This document shows positions 11,336 to 23,110 of a stretch of DNA of 64,000 nucleotides, one piece after another. The notes beneath the pieces are model-generated. The model was not told the DNA's origin, did not search any database, and was given only the letters and a program-made list of their open reading frames with translations. The position numbers and the translations under genes were made by a program. The stretch comes from Aedes albopictus (lineage: Eukaryota; Arthropoda; Insecta; Diptera; Culicidae). Location: the NCBI RefSeq assembly GCF_035046485.1, contig NC_085136.1, positions 159,142,754 through 159,206,753 of the forward strand. The letters run 5' to 3'. How positions within the stretch are numbered: position 1 is the stretch's first letter; each line of letters begins with the position of its first letter.

Positions 11336-11415
11336 CCCAAGTAACGCACTTGTCACATAAAAGTTACAGCAGCAGGTTTTTGTTCCGCTCTTATGTGACA
11401 AGCGTGTTACTTGGG
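11336..11415. repeat. 80-bp hairpin element with CCCAAGTAAC ends
   Basis: CCCAAGTAACGCACTTGTCA at the left and its near-perfect reverse complement ending TTACTTGGG at 11415. Same terminal motif as the hairpin at 31112-31278 and the elements at 32629 and 50034, suggesting one MITE family. The short target duplication is not clear. Confidence 0.6.
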
Positions 11416-11689
11416 ATTACTATTAAGCAGCAGAACTATTGCGGTGCAACAATAGCTTACGCGCTGAAACACTAATAAATGCTACTTCCTGGTGGCGTTT
11501 CCTTGGCCGGTCGCCGCTCGTTTACAAAGGAACAAAAAGGATGGCAAAAACGTTGGTGGTCGTCTATTTATCATTGAGGTTCATTCTCGGGTTCATCGTG
11601 GAAACCTTTACCGGCAATGAGAAAGCTAGTCGCCAATGTTGTTCTATTGGGATAATGTGATTTTTTTTCTTTGCGCGGCAGTGAAGAGA

Positions 11690-12468
11690 ACGACGATTGT
11701 CAACCCTGGTTTGGATCCAAGATAGAGATATTCAAAATTCTATTTGCAAATTACCGCCACGAAGCGGCGAACTACCTACTAATTGTTGAATCACCAGGTT
11801 GTTCTATAGTCTATACTTTCGGAAGAAAATTGCCAAAGATAACATTTTTCTATCTGCTATGGATTCCGAGCAGCCTTGCATCACCTAGCAGCTAGATCAT
11901 CAATTTATTGTTTTATCACCAGAATGCTCTTGGCTTCCTGTTGAACTTTGCTTAAGATAGTACTATTCTATCTGCTATAGATCCTGAGATAGTGTTTTAA
12001 AACTTTACATGACAATTAGCGCCACCTAACGGCAAATTCACAAACCATATTTTTAATCAGAAGATGACTCTTGACTTCCTGAAGAACTTTGCCGAAGACG
12101 ACACTTTTCTATCTGCTCTGGATCGCCAGCTAGAGAAGTTTGAAACTTTACTTGACAACTAGTGCCACCTAGCGGTGAAATCACAAACTTATAGTTGAAT
12201 CACTAGATAGCTCTTGACTTCCTGAAGAACTTTGCCGAAGACGACACTTTTCCATCTGCTCTGAATAGCGAGTCAGAGAAGTTTAAAATTTTACTTGACA
12301 AATAGCGCCACCTAGCGGTGAAATCACAAACTAAATGTTATTTAATTACATAGCTCTTGACTTCCTGAAGAACTTAGCCGAAGACGACACTTTTCTATCT
12401 GCTCTGGATCGCGAGCTAGAGAAGTATGAAACTTTACTTGACAACTAGCACCACCTAGCGGCGAAATC
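11690..12468. repeat. Tandem array of about 140-bp units, right side
   Basis: Four to five units that are reverse complements of the left array, with cores of the type cacctagcggcgaaatcacaaa and gaagaactttgccgaagacg at about 140-bp spacing. The array is shorter than its left counterpart, so the palindrome is asymmetric in copy number. Confidence 0.75.
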
Positions 12469-13651
12469 ACAAACTAATTGGTTAACCACCAGATTGTTCT
12501 TGACCTACTGAACAACTTTGCCGAAGACAGCATTGTTCCAAATCAAGTAGATCGTGAGATATCGCAAGCGATAACTTATGAGTGCTTCTACTGGCGAGTG
12601 AACATAAGCAACCGCTTCTACATAGCGCCTCTATCGGCCAAATTGCCAACTAATTGCATGTTAATTCGCATTGTGTAGTAGATCTATTCTAGTACTACAA
12701 CTTTGCCAAAGAAAGTATGGTGCTATCTTGTAATACTCCTGATATATTCGCTCACACCCCCAATTAGGCGAAATCCCATAAGCTCTGGGATTCCTACAAC
12801 ACGGATTCCTACTGCACCCCCGAACTAACCGTGTAGTAGGAGTCTAGACTGTATTGCGTTCGTCACTGGATAGCCCGTGGTCCAGCCAACAAATTTGTCA
12901 AAGACACCACCTACTTAAATTATCACGTTATTGAGATACACACATATACGTTTGTATTTTTGCATCCAGTTTGTATGCACACTAGTGCCGCCTATCGGTT
13001 GAATTCCTACTTACTTGGTTCGTCACTGGATAGCCCATAGAGAGACGAACCAGCCAAGGGCTGAAAGTCTCTCTAATAAAGACAAATCAATCAATCAATG
13101 GATAGCCCATGGCCCAGCCAACAACTTTGTCGAAGGCATCACACAGTTAAATTATCGCAAGAATATTTACAATCCTAACTATCTCATTTTTATCAGGTAC
13201 TTGCGTCTCCATCCAGCGACGGGTGGTGACGCCGCAGATGGCTGTTACCACCCTCTTCAACACGCAAAACGTGCAGTGATGCCAATTAAAGAAGTTAGAA
13301 ATCATGCGAATAAAATGTCCATTGTTTCGAAATTTAATAACGCCCTTATCTTAAGTGAAACTAAAAAGTTGTCTTCTAACAAAATGTTCCCTAATATATG
13401 CACTAAATCTTCAGGGGGGGAGCGGATTTTTAGAGTTGCTTTAATGTGCCTTTTTCTTCAAAAGTTTGAAAAGTTGGATTTCCCCATACTGAAAAATTAA
13501 AATTCCCATATAAAACTTCAAGTCGATTGCGGACTAGCTTACCGATTTTTTAGAATTTTTAAATTTTGCAGGGCTTTATTTGGGTTCATTTGCAACCATT
13601 TGTGACTATTCGGGATTGTGTATTCGCAATTTTGCAAAAATCGACACGGCC
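12469..13651 (+). repeat. Right inverted arm of the foldback element
   Basis: Inverted copy of the left arm. The 66-codon frame 12478-12678 differs from its partner (9607-9407, minus) by a single residue (S to R), showing very high arm identity. It ends ...cgacacggcc followed by TA. Confidence 0.85.
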
Positions 13652-13896
13652 TAATGATCAATCATCCTCATTTAACATGCTGCTCATCCTACTATTGATT
13701 ATACACACGAAAATGAATGAAAAATGTCGGTTGGTAAAAGTGACGAACAGTGCTACTTTTCAGCACAAGTGTCGAAAAGTAGCACTTTTCGGCACTTTTA
13801 TGGTTGATGAAAAAAGTAGGCCGTTTTAGCGCACTTTTGCTCAGTAAAAAGTTGACGTTCAAAAAACGTAATGGAAAAAAATGTCATTTTGACATA

Positions 13897-14918
13897 CACC
13901 CTATTCTTTTTTTGCATGGGTCTGGTTTTCGCTATAACTCAGTCATTTTTTAACCGATTATCATGAAATTTTGAACACATGTAGGAACGGTAAGTACTGA
14001 GATGTATGTATGTATGTATGTATGTACAATCCATCTCCCACTGACCGGCAGTGCTTTTATGGAAGAAAAATGTCTGCGCCTATTTTTAACTTTTATCCAT
14101 AGACGCAAACACTTTTAGTCCTGGAGATGGAAGGTGATAGCTCTACTGCACGTCCAACGACCCATTTCAAGTATGACAGGGCTTCCACGTACATCTTGAG
14201 GTCGTTTTCTGAAACAGTAAGCCCCGCATTGATGCATCCGGACATCAATTGGATATCTGAAATGCATTAACACTTCCTGAATCAAAAATTTGCATTTTTG
14301 TTTCTGGCGCGTATTTGGTAAGGTAAATATCACATGTATGAATATAATGACGTTTTTTAATTAGAAAGATCTCACCAAGTTCTTCATAGTCTGCCGTGAT
14401 GTAGTTGTATTCCTATTTCTCCAGCGGTGCAGCAACGACCCAAATAGTATTGATTTCATTGCCGCGTTCACTTAAAACCACGTGGAGCGATCAACCGAGT
14501 CAGCGATTACTGGCACTGAATATACACATTCATACGCGGAAAACTTTTTTTTTTTTTTTTGTTTTTATTTTTGTGTATTTTAACTAGTTGCTAATTCTAC
14601 ACTCACGCGGAAAACTGACTGGGTGGCGTAATACCTCCCTCGTGCACTGAAATCGCCGGCGTCATCGTTTATTCTGGGCCGAAAATGAAAAACACAAACG
14701 AACGCGTACCGAAACTAGCTCCTGCTGTCTTGAACCTCCCTCGCGCACTCGTACACTTCCAAATGTACATATGAAGCGGTATTCGAACGACAAAATTCAC
14801 ATTTTTGTACAATTCTTATTAGAGCATTTGCCTTCTGTGCGTTGAAACCATGCAACCGTAGGAACGGTAAGTACTGAGATATAGCAAAAACCAAACCCGT
14901 GCAAAAAAGATTCGGTTG
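13897..14918. mobile_element. TIR DNA element, about 1 kb, TA-flanked
   Basis: The left end cacccta-ttcttttttt-gcatggg...gctataactcag is mirrored at the right by ctgagatatagcaaaaacc...acccgtgcaaaaaa, both bordered by TA (13895-13896 and 14919-14920). A (TGTA)n run lies inside near 14004-14027. A 72-codon minus-strand frame at 14333-14115 is not recognisable as transposase. The same terminal motif occurs at about 17363-17553. Confidence 0.6.
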
Positions 14919-14920
14919 TA

Positions 14921-16382
14921 TCTAGATTCAATCACCTACAGCTCGTTTCAGCACTGCTTTCAGTACACTTTGAAAGGCAAAAGGAGGAGAAATACGGGAA
15001 CCAAGTCCAAAACGCCAAAGTGGCCAAATGGTTCAACTTATAAAATCATTCCTCAATGTGATTTGATCGTTACTATAGGTGAATGGGAATCCTTCTGGAA
15101 ACCAACTCACGAAATTTCTTTTTATTTTCTATGAAAATTGTTTTATTATCCGCAATCTTATTAACACGGGAACGCGAAAAAAAAATAATACAAGAACATA
15201 GATGAAACTCAAAAGCAACGATTCTAGTTGTTAGTTGTCCAGTTTTGTCGTAAAGCTACGGCGCGGGTTTCGGTTTTTCAGCATTGGCAGTGACACTAAA
15301 CGGAATTGCATACAGTTTATTTTCTGACTGAGAAACGATAAGCTTAAAACGTGCGTTATTACGAGTTGATCCGACATAAGCGTGGTTTAAAAAATATTCA
15401 TACCCGGTATATAATTAAATTTAATACACAAACATACAATAAAATTATTGTATTCTTCCGACAGCCGGCTGGCGGAAGACTAAACTATATCAAGGGTTGC
15501 ATAGCTCACATCACTTACCAATGTGAATCCAGATCTATGGAACTATCTATCCCTTCCCTTCCCTTGTAACAAGCTTCCTTCCTGTGACAACCGTGGGGAT
15601 GCGGAGGTACACACGGTCTCTAGTAGCAACGGATGTCACAACAACATTCCTTCCCTTCCCCGATGACCGTAAGGACGTGGCCGGCGCCGGTACTGACAAT
15701 ATAAAGTTTTGAACCTTCAAAATTGCACATTGAGGATGGAAAGCTACACCCAGGCCCCATCCATTTGGTTCCCTGTGCAATGTTGACCGTTCTGGTCAGT
15801 AACGGAGTAGCAACTACGAATTGTACGGTCATCTCATGCTCATGCTCATGCTCTATGAAAATTGTCGACTTCCAGTCAGGCTTGACAGAAACTCCGTCGC
15901 GAGAAAATGAGGAAGCGATTTCGGAGATTTTCTGAGGAGTAAAAATAAAACTCAGAAATCACAACGCAAATCCTCAACAGCACCGAGCGCGAGCTTGCCG
16001 CGCAGCGAGGAGTTCGTCCAACACTCATAATTTCTTGTTGTGTTTCTCACGTCTACTCACACTCAAAAAACTCTCGCGAGCTCCACTCCCATACAAAGAA
16101 AGACTCTCGAGGCGAAAATCGCACTCAAAAACCCGAAATAATCATCGACTCTTTTTTCGTTCCCCCCTTCCTCGCTCAGTTTTTATTGCCTCTCTGTTTG
16201 GGGTTCGTTCACTCCCTCGCGACGAGGCAAAAGCAAAACACCGCTCTAGAGCATGTGGAAAAACTCTTTTGATTTCGAGGAGGATTATCAAGCCTGCTTC
16301 CAGTCAAGGAGATTGAGGAACACATGGAGACGCATGGTTGTTAATGCCTACGTTATCCATGGTAGGGATAATTCGGCACCTA
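14921..16382 (+). other. Intron sequence, unresolved repeats
   Basis: No gene recognised. Includes a short (catgct)n run at 15836-15852, a GC-richer block at 15540-15900 that looks like a retroelement remnant, and a block at 15980-16310 rich in ctcgcgag-type words. I cannot place any of them in a family. Confidence 0.4.
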
Positions 16383-16597
16383 CATTTCAAAAGGGCGTAA
16401 CTGCATTTCAAAACAGTACCTTCTTTTGAAGCTGTGGATCGTATTTCATATTTCCCATGAAATCCATCCCCACTATCAGAAAGAGGGGGATTTTAGCTTT
16501 CTTTTAGTGCTTATAGATTGTCCAAAAGATTGAACATACGATCCACAGCTAAGAGAGAAGGCACTATTTCAAAAAGCAGTTACGCCCTTTTGAAATG
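16383..16597. mobile_element. MITE with CATTTCAAAAGGGCGTAACTG ends
   Basis: The left end CATTTCAAAAGGGCGTAACT has its reverse complement cagttacgcccttttgaaatg at the right. Subterminal aag(c)tgtggatcgta near 16424 is mirrored by tacgatccacagct near 16529, so the 215-bp element folds into a hairpin with a short loop. Noncoding. Confidence 0.75.
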
Positions 16598-16689
16598 TTC
16601 ATGCCGAATTCAAATATGACCGAAACAACTTTTAAAATCACTAAAAATCGATAAAAATGCATCAGTTTCTTGAATGTTTCTGTTGAAGT

Positions 16690-17340
16690 GTCAGACACAA
16701 TCCACGCGTTCAGGGGCGTTTCAGGAGGATGTTTCAGGGGTTTCAGAAGCCTTCAAAGGGCGTTTCGACAGGTTTTGTGGGCGATACTATAGCATCGGTG
16801 GAAAGGGGACGTTTAATAGCGAACACTCTAAAAAAAATGGTTGAAATTGGTTGAGAAATGATTTCGCAATCGTAGTCACCGCATCGACGTTTTTGGGAAA
16901 ACACGATTTCAAGATAACAAACGCTTCTGCGGCCTCATGATAACCAGCGAAACCCCCAGGACCCTCATGAAACGCCTCTGAGACCTCTTGAGATCCCTTG
17001 AAACCCCTAAAATACCTCTGAGCACCCCTTGAAGCGCCCCTTGATGAGACCTCCTTGAAATGCTCCTAAGATCTCTGGTAACCACTGAAACTCCCTGAAA
17101 CGCTCCTGAGACCCTCTGGAACTCCCCTGGATCCCTGTAAGACTCATTGGAGCGTTCCTAGTGCCAGTTGAAACGCGCCTGAAATTTCATGGAACCCCTT
17201 GAAGGCCTCTGAAAACCCCCTGAAACGCCATAGAGGCCTCCACGTACCCATCTGAAACCCGCTGAGGCCTCCTGAAACACCTTTGAGATCTCGTGGTACC
17301 CCTAAAAAGAGATGCATAAATTAAACGTGCATAAAAATAA
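16690..17340. repeat. Degenerate array of CTGAAAC/GTTTCAG words
   Basis: A long run of diverged 10-25-bp units of the type ctgaaacgcctctgagac and its complement. The orientation changes from gtttcagggg-like units (16700-16780) to ccctgaaacgcc-like units (16940-17320). A similar composition occurs at 17810-18340 and 27280-28010. Confidence 0.7.
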
Positions 17341-17362
17341 CCTGCATAAGAAGAGGTTCTGG

Positions 17363-17555
17363 TGTACACCCGATTATTTTTTGCTCTAGTAGTTTTTTCG
17401 CTATGACTCAACTTTGAACCTATTTACTTGATGTTTTGTCCACTGATAGTTCTAATCGTGCCTACATGTGGACGCAATTTTATTAGAATCGGTTCAAAAT
17501 TGACTGAGTTATAGCAAAAACCCGACCCGTGCAAAATAAAAATCAGGTGCACTGT
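17363..17555. mobile_element. Small MITE related to the 13.9-kb TIR element
   Basis: Left ggtgtacacccgattatttt and ttcgctatgactcaac; right gactgagttatagcaaaaac, then cgggt/gcaaaataaaaatc. The same terminal architecture as 13897-14918 but with a 100-bp interior. Edges are approximate. Confidence 0.55.
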
Positions 17556-17809
17556 AATGACTGTAGCAATGGCAACGGCTCTCGGGAAAGGGATTCCCTG
17601 GGGTCCCTGCGAAAGGTACCGTTTAACCCTCGAGCGATTGCGCTGTAGTATTTTGTACGACATGTAGAAAAAATCTCGCTTTTTGTGTTCAGCATTAGCG
17701 TGGTGCTGGCGGTGATGGTGGTTAACCGCGCGAGCTTAGGAAAGTTAAGGAAATCTTAAAGCAAACAAGGGTGTGTAAGGGTGAATTTTAAGTGTACTTC
17801 GGGGGAGGA

Positions 17810-18340
17810 GGGGAGGCGTTTTCTGGGGATTTAGAGGCTTTATGATATCTACAAGGGTGTTTCAACATGTTTTCAGGGGACTCATGGGGCCCTAACAGGG
17901 TTTCGTTGTGGTTTCGGGGGTGTACGAGGGATTCAAAGAATTTTCTAGCAGGTTCCAATAGATTTTCAAACGATTTCAAGAGGAGTTTCATAAGAACTGA
18001 GCTCTCACAGGATTTTCTGGGTTTACCCATTTGTATTCAGGGGCATTTCTGGTGGTCTCAGAGAGTTTCAGGAGGGTTTTAAGCATTGTGAAGAGTTTCA
18101 GAGGCACATTTAAGGGGATATCAGGGGGTTTTTCAAGGGTGCTTCAATGCGTCTCAGGGGGAATCTGAGGATTTTCAGGGACGCAAGAAAAACTGAAGCT
18201 CCTTGAGACCACCTGAGAATCCATGAAAACCCTCTGAAACTCCCTGAGAGCCCCTGAACACTAGGTTAAACGCATTCGATCCTCTGAACCCCCTCTGAAA
18301 CGAAATTCACCTGAAGGTTCCTTTAACGTAAAACCAGAAA
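17810..18340. repeat. Second degenerate CTGAAAC/TTTCAGGG array
   Basis: Units such as tttcaggggatttagagg, followed after about 18180 by the opposite orientation (ctgaaactccctgagagcc). The strand switch in the middle makes it a loose palindrome. Noncoding. Confidence 0.65.
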
Positions 18341-19795
18341 GCTTCAGGAACTATTTAGGCTTGTTCTTTTATTTTAACCCTTCGTTTCCACTCGACCTTG
18401 GCTCTACTCTCTTCAACTTGAAGTTTTCTTAGTACTTTCACAATTATCAATTGAGAGTCTAATATATTCTACAATGTTCTATGGATCCAATTGACTGATT
18501 TATGGCTTTCTGGTATGGTTTCATAATCATTGGAATATTGAAAAGATATCAAGAAATCTCTAGACAATTTTTCGTGGACAACAGAATACCAGCTGCAAAT
18601 GTTGTCTCGTTAATCGTAAATCGTAGGTTATCTGAGTTCAAACTTCTATCAGTATCGAATTTCGTAGCAAAATATCACCACCTTCGACCACAGTGCATGT
18701 CGGTGATAGCAACTCGTCCAAATTGATCCTGTGTTGATTGTGGGATGTTTGGATTAGACTGGCCGTCTGGCGATACCTTCATGCGTTCATCATTCCCACC
18801 GAGCTTCCTGTTCGTTCTTTGGTTGTTGTTGTTGTTGCTGTTGTTCGTCGTTCATATACCTCTATGTGCCTACGTTCAAACCTTGCCGATTACATTGATC
18901 CCCTCCAGAGACAGCACATCGTTTGGCTAAGAATGATGTTTTTGTGTGTTGCAAGTCGTGTCGTTGCATGGACTGAAACGATTGTTGGAGTTACCGTTGT
19001 TATTGTTGAACCTTGTACATCATCCATCCTTATCGAAAGCAAATGAGGTTGCAGGGAATCCGTTGTCCCTAAACATAGACACCTATAAGAATGCGTTATA
19101 AACTTGTTTGTTATGAACAAATCCTATATAATCACCACCTACTATCAAAACCACTAGGAGAAAATATTCACTGGCACTTTCTGTCAAGATATTTGTATAC
19201 GATTTAGTGTAGGAAAGGAATATTTTTACCGAAAGAGCCTTCGTTAAGCACTTAGTACAATCATATTACAAGCGTATTTGGAACTTTACAACATAATCAA
19301 TTAGTTTCTGTGAAACTAAGGTGACACTTTTTCTAGCATTGTCCTCAGGATATCCAAAATACATGATTTACCCCAAACATAATAGTTTAGTGAAAAGTAT
19401 TCCACAAATGCATATAAATTCAAGGCTGATCAACATTTTCGCCTATCCTAGTTATTTTGAGTAATCCCAGTAGTTTCACAAAATGTTAATTTCATGTTGT
19501 TTTGCATAGCCCATAAATTGTTAATTGTGTTTCTGAAAATAAAGTGTGTAAAAGTTCGTGTACTATCCCTACTCATCCACATTCAATGTACATATTGTCC
19601 ATTAAACCATCCACATCCAAACGTGTGACGCTTTAAAGAGAGAAAATCCTAATGTACCCCCGCAACGAAATGCATGATTCATGTCGAGCAGAATGTTAAT
19701 GTGTTTAAACACTGGTTGTTTTCCCCCAAACGTTCGGTAGAATCCAAATGGTACGTTGTGAATTCTAATTTGTCTGATTACTGCTTTCGTTGCAG
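18341..19795 (+). other. Intron preceding the long loop exon
   Basis: AT-rich with a ttgttgttgttgttgctgtt run at about 18823-18845. No gene or clear transposon seen. The last bases, ctgctttcgttgcag, form a good polypyrimidine tract and acceptor for the exon at 19796. Confidence 0.6.
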
Positions 19796-20465
19796 CATAA
19801 ACACGTGCCGCCTGCATGGTAGCCCGACGCATCATCATCATCACCATGGAGGCGGCGGCCATCATCACCACCATCATCACGGCCTGCGTGGGATAGACCT
19901 GATGGATGACTTACCACTGCCCTATCAAGATCACAACCATCACAATTCCCCGATGTCGCCGATAAATTTAAATCTCCTGTCATCGGCGTCCAGCACGGCC
20001 GTCCCAAATCCGGCAACCGGTGGCCTGTCGAGTGCCGGTGCGGCCCTCCTTGATCCCCACAGTACCTTCCAAACGAGCCTGGCCGGAGGGGTCGGGGGAT
20101 CGAGCAAAACTAGCACAAATGTGATAATTAACACTGCAACTAACACTACTACTAGGAGTAATCTAAGCTGTTGTAATAATCTTTTCCTCAACGACGCACG
20201 GGCCGGGTTAGATAGTAGCGTTCAATTACCGAGCAGTACGAGCCTAGGTGGTGGCATCCCTGACTCGTCAACGGCTGTTCCAACGGTGCCGATTATCAAC
20301 ACCACGGACAGTGGTCTAGGTGGGAGCGGAGGCGGCAGCGGGGGCACCGACGGCAAGGACAAGTCCACGCGACATCGGTGGCTCACATGTCCCGAGCTGC
20401 ACAAGGCGATGGACGGAGTCACGTACATCGCCGACCACACGCGGAAGGAAGAGGAGAGTACGAGG
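19796..20465 (+). CDS. nAChR alpha exon: long cytoplasmic loop and MA helix region
   Basis: Acceptor ttgcag at 19795 and donor gtaagt at 20466. The exon starts by completing an AG-split serine codon and then runs 223 codons in phase. It has INTCRLHGSP, two histidine runs (six His at 19830-19847, four Gly, seven His at 19860-19880), the acidic-proline motif GIDLMDDLPLPYQD, long low-complexity stretches rich in Ser, Thr, Asn and Gly, and a C-terminal DKSTRHRWLTCPELHKAMDG and VTYIADHTRKEEESTR, which resembles the amphipathic segment ahead of TM4. The loop is the least conserved part of these subunits and governs trafficking and modulation. It is long compared with vertebrate subunits, as is common in insects. 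Confidence 0.9.
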
Positions 20466-21526
20466 GTAAGTGCACAACACATGAAACCTACAACATTGAT
20501 TGTAGCCTTCTATCCTATGCGGGGCGGGCACTCGGTGCCTAGTCTGGATCGGTTTGAACTGACTCGGGCTGGATCTCTCTGATAGTTGTTAACTTGTCAT
20601 TGAATGTCAATTTTGATTTCCAGTCAAACATGAGTTTCGCATTCAGTACGCCACCTGTTAGTAGTGCGTGAACAATTTGCAAAGGCACGGCTTTCAATGA
20701 AATGGGAATTGATTTTGAGTCGGCTGCAAGGTTAATCAAGGTTGGTGAAAGTTTGCTGAAAAAAATAACTACATTTTCAACTTTTAACCGATACTCTTTT
20801 TCATGGAAACATAAGTAAAAACTTTACACCCGATGTTTTGGCACAGGACTTTCTTTTCTATAACTTATACTATAGTACTGACCGTGTTTCCCTGCGTACA
20901 CATTTTAAATTTGAATTGGTTTAAAATTTAATGAGCTTCAAATTCGACGAACTGACAAACATCTGCTTATGTAGTAAAAATCGTTCTCCATTTTCTCACT
21001 TCAAAATGAACCAATACCAACCGCACCCACAACTCTCCATTAAGTTGCTCACCTAGGATGTAAACCAACTTCCAACCATTCGATGGTGCAAAACATCATA
21101 TTATTCAAATCAGTCGGTTCCACTTTCTCCCACCCACTAGGTAGTGGAGCAATTCTAATCTGTTCCATTTGATCAGACGAAGAGAACGTTCAACCTCTTG
21201 TCCCCCCGCAAACCCATTCCAACAGCCAGCCGCAGCGTTCCAAAATCCCACATTCCCACTGCAGAGTTTTCACTGCGATTCCCGAGTCGAATGGCATTCC
21301 AGTCGGGAGACTGTTGGAATTTCCGAAGCAATTCAAACGCACGAGGGAGGAGTGAATATTCCATTGAAAGTTTAAAATATAGGACAAATCGCCAATTATT
21401 GCACACCTTAAAAACTCGCCAATCAAATGGTTGCACACTCCATGCCTTTCTTGTGAAGTGTGCATCAATTGGCGATTTACTCTAAGCGCCGTCTACAAAT
21501 AACGTAACGCTGCATGGGGGGTTTCC
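20466..21526 (+). other. Start of the 24-kb last intron
   Basis: No gene recognised. A short inverted repeat (ggacaaatcgccaatt near 21382 and aattggcgatttactc near 21470) marks a probable small hairpin element of about 100 bp. Confidence 0.5.
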
Positions 21527-21927
21527 GGGTATTTGGCAGAATGCCGTATTGTTGGCCGTATGGTCGAATGTCGTTTTGCCGAAAGTCATTTGGCCAAATG
21601 CCATCTGAGTGAATGGGTCGTTTGGCCGAATGCCGTTTGACGAATTATGATCAAAAGAATTCAGAGAAAGTTTTTGAAATTGTAATATAGGCAGTGATCA
21701 TCAGAAATATTTCCTTCTTTTAATCATAGGCTATTCTTTCTTTTTGCCAGTCAGGGATTAGTTGGCATTGAAACTACCAATATTTTATCAAAGATTTTTC
21801 TTCTTTGAATCATGGGTTGTTCTTTCTAGTTACCCTGCTGATACGGAAAACAGTAGAGTGGAACATGTGAATGAATAAGTTCATCATTTAGTTTTCGGCA
21901 AAACGGCATTCGGCCAAATGACCTGGA
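21527..21927. mobile_element. MITE built of GGCCAAATGCC-type subterminal repeats
   Basis: Several words of the type ttggccgaatgccgttt lie at 21555-21645, and their inverted form ttcggcaaaacggcattcgg, ggccaaatgac lies at 21895-21925, around an AT-rich centre with two similar 40-bp stretches (ggctattctttcttttt-type at 21728 and 21806). Typical foldback MITE; exact ends uncertain. Confidence 0.6.
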
Positions 21928-21929
21928 AC

Positions 21930-23110
21930 CATGACATTCCATAACACCGAACCCAGGATGGAATCTTGCCGGACTTCTGAGGTTATGTGAAAGCACTTCC
22001 GAGCCACCCCGTGTCTTAAACTAGTAGGTACACGATTCTGGAAGTAACTTCCGAGAATCTTGTACCCGGATATGTCCAGACGCAGGAGGGCATTGGCAAT
22101 AGCCGCCCAACTGGCAGTATTGAACGCGTTCTTTACATCTAGAGTCACTACTGTATATTAGCGAATCCCTCTTCTCTTACGCTGGCGCGCTATCTCGGCG
22201 GTTTTGTAACCGACAGAATAGCGTCTACGGTCAACCTCCCCTTCCGGAATCCGAATTGGTTGCTCACAAGACCATTTACACCCTTGGTGTGCCTCAACAT
22301 TCTATCGAGGATGATCTTTGCAAACACCTTCCCGCCGTGTCGATCAAGCATATTGGTCTATATTTCGACGGAGTGGATTCCCCAGCTTTGGCAATAGAAC
22401 CAGGTTCTGCCTCTTCCATACTTCTGAGAAAACCCCCTCGTTCATGCATTTCTGCATAGCAGACCTGAACATCTCCGGAACCTCTTCAATAGCTACTACT
22501 TCGGAGCTCCGTCCGGACCTGGGGCCTTACCCACCCTAAGGTACTTTGCTATCACCGAAATTTCCACATCGGTGACCCTCTCCAGCCCCAGTCCCCGACT
22601 GTCCTACGAAAGGATAAAGGCCATAACGCGGAATAAGCCCCCCGATGACCCCCTCCAAAATTTCTGGAAACTGCTCTGTATTACACCTCTCGTTTTGGCC
22701 ATCACGATCTTGTAGGCATCACCCCACGGATTTGCATCGGCACTCTGACGGAGACCCTCGAAGCAGGTCTTTTTGCTTGCTCTTATCTCGGTCTTTAGCG
22801 CGACTATAGCAGCGAACATCACCCGCCGTTCGTTCCGTTCATTCTCAGTTTGTGCTCGCTGTATCCGCTGCCTAGCTCGTTGATCGGAGCAAAGTTAACT
22901 CCCCGGCCTTGTTCCGAAAAGCAATCCGAGCAAGATTAACAAAAGGTACATGGATGTTGTTAGTATCCAATCTACGAAGTATACCGTAACTACGCTAACG
23001 CTAACGCTGTATCCGCTGCCTAGCTCGTAGGCAGGCGCGACGCAAGTCCGCAATCGCTTGAGTCTACCAGTAGGCCGTCGGTCTCCCATTTCTAGGGTGG
23101 ACTTGCCTAG
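21930..23110 (-). pseudogene. R1-clade LINE fragment (RT region), broken
   Basis: Read on the minus strand, 22148-21888 encodes LDVKNAFNTASWAAIANALL and later SILGSVLWNVM, the palm motifs of R1-type reverse transcriptases (D-x-KNAFN, QGS-LGP-LWN). Upstream on the same strand, 22822-22604 gives KTEIRASKKTCFEGLRQSAD, ANPWGDAYKIVMAKTR, and 23110-23030 gives an arginine-rich ACLRAR-like linker, all as in the R1 region between endonuclease and RT. Multiple frameshifts and stops and the missing YADD-bearing half make it a dead fragment. It is interrupted by a small insertion (22881-23004). Confidence 0.8.
22881..23004. repeat. 124-bp insertion flanked by 24-bp direct repeats
   Basis: cgctgtatccgctgcctagc plus tcgt occurs at 22857-22880 and again at 23005-23028, inside the R1 fragment. 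The insert ends in a short (gctaac)n-like run (about 22990-23004). A retroposed fragment with a long target duplication is likelier than simple tandem duplication, because the insert bears no similarity to R1. Confidence 0.6.

Larger units (their letters stand above)
8430..13651. mobile_element. Large foldback DNA element with very long inverted arms
   Basis: The ends read GGCCGTGTCGATTTTTGCAA at 8430 and its reverse complement finishing at 13651, each bordered by TA (8428-8429 and 13652-13653), as expected for a TA-targeting DNA transposon. Arms 8430-9612 and about 12469-13651 are near-identical inverted copies, and homology continues inward through tandem arrays. A spurious frame of 140-161 codons appears in both arms (9070-8648 on minus, 13015-13500 on plus) with only a few differences. 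I see no transposase motif, so it should be non-autonomous. The centre (10.9-11.9 kb) holds two smaller inverted repeats. The whole element sits in the 12.6-kb intron between the two loop exons. Confidence 0.85.

Noticed and set aside
13015..13500. 161-codon frame on plus and its 140-codon twin at 9070-8648 on minus
   Set aside because: They are the two inverted arms of the foldback element. Conservation is from arm identity, there is no domain, and the frames include a short retroposon tail and noncoding repeats.
20316..20531. Minus-strand frames opposite the long loop exon
   Set aside because: Shadows of the GC-rich exon, with no splice or domain support.
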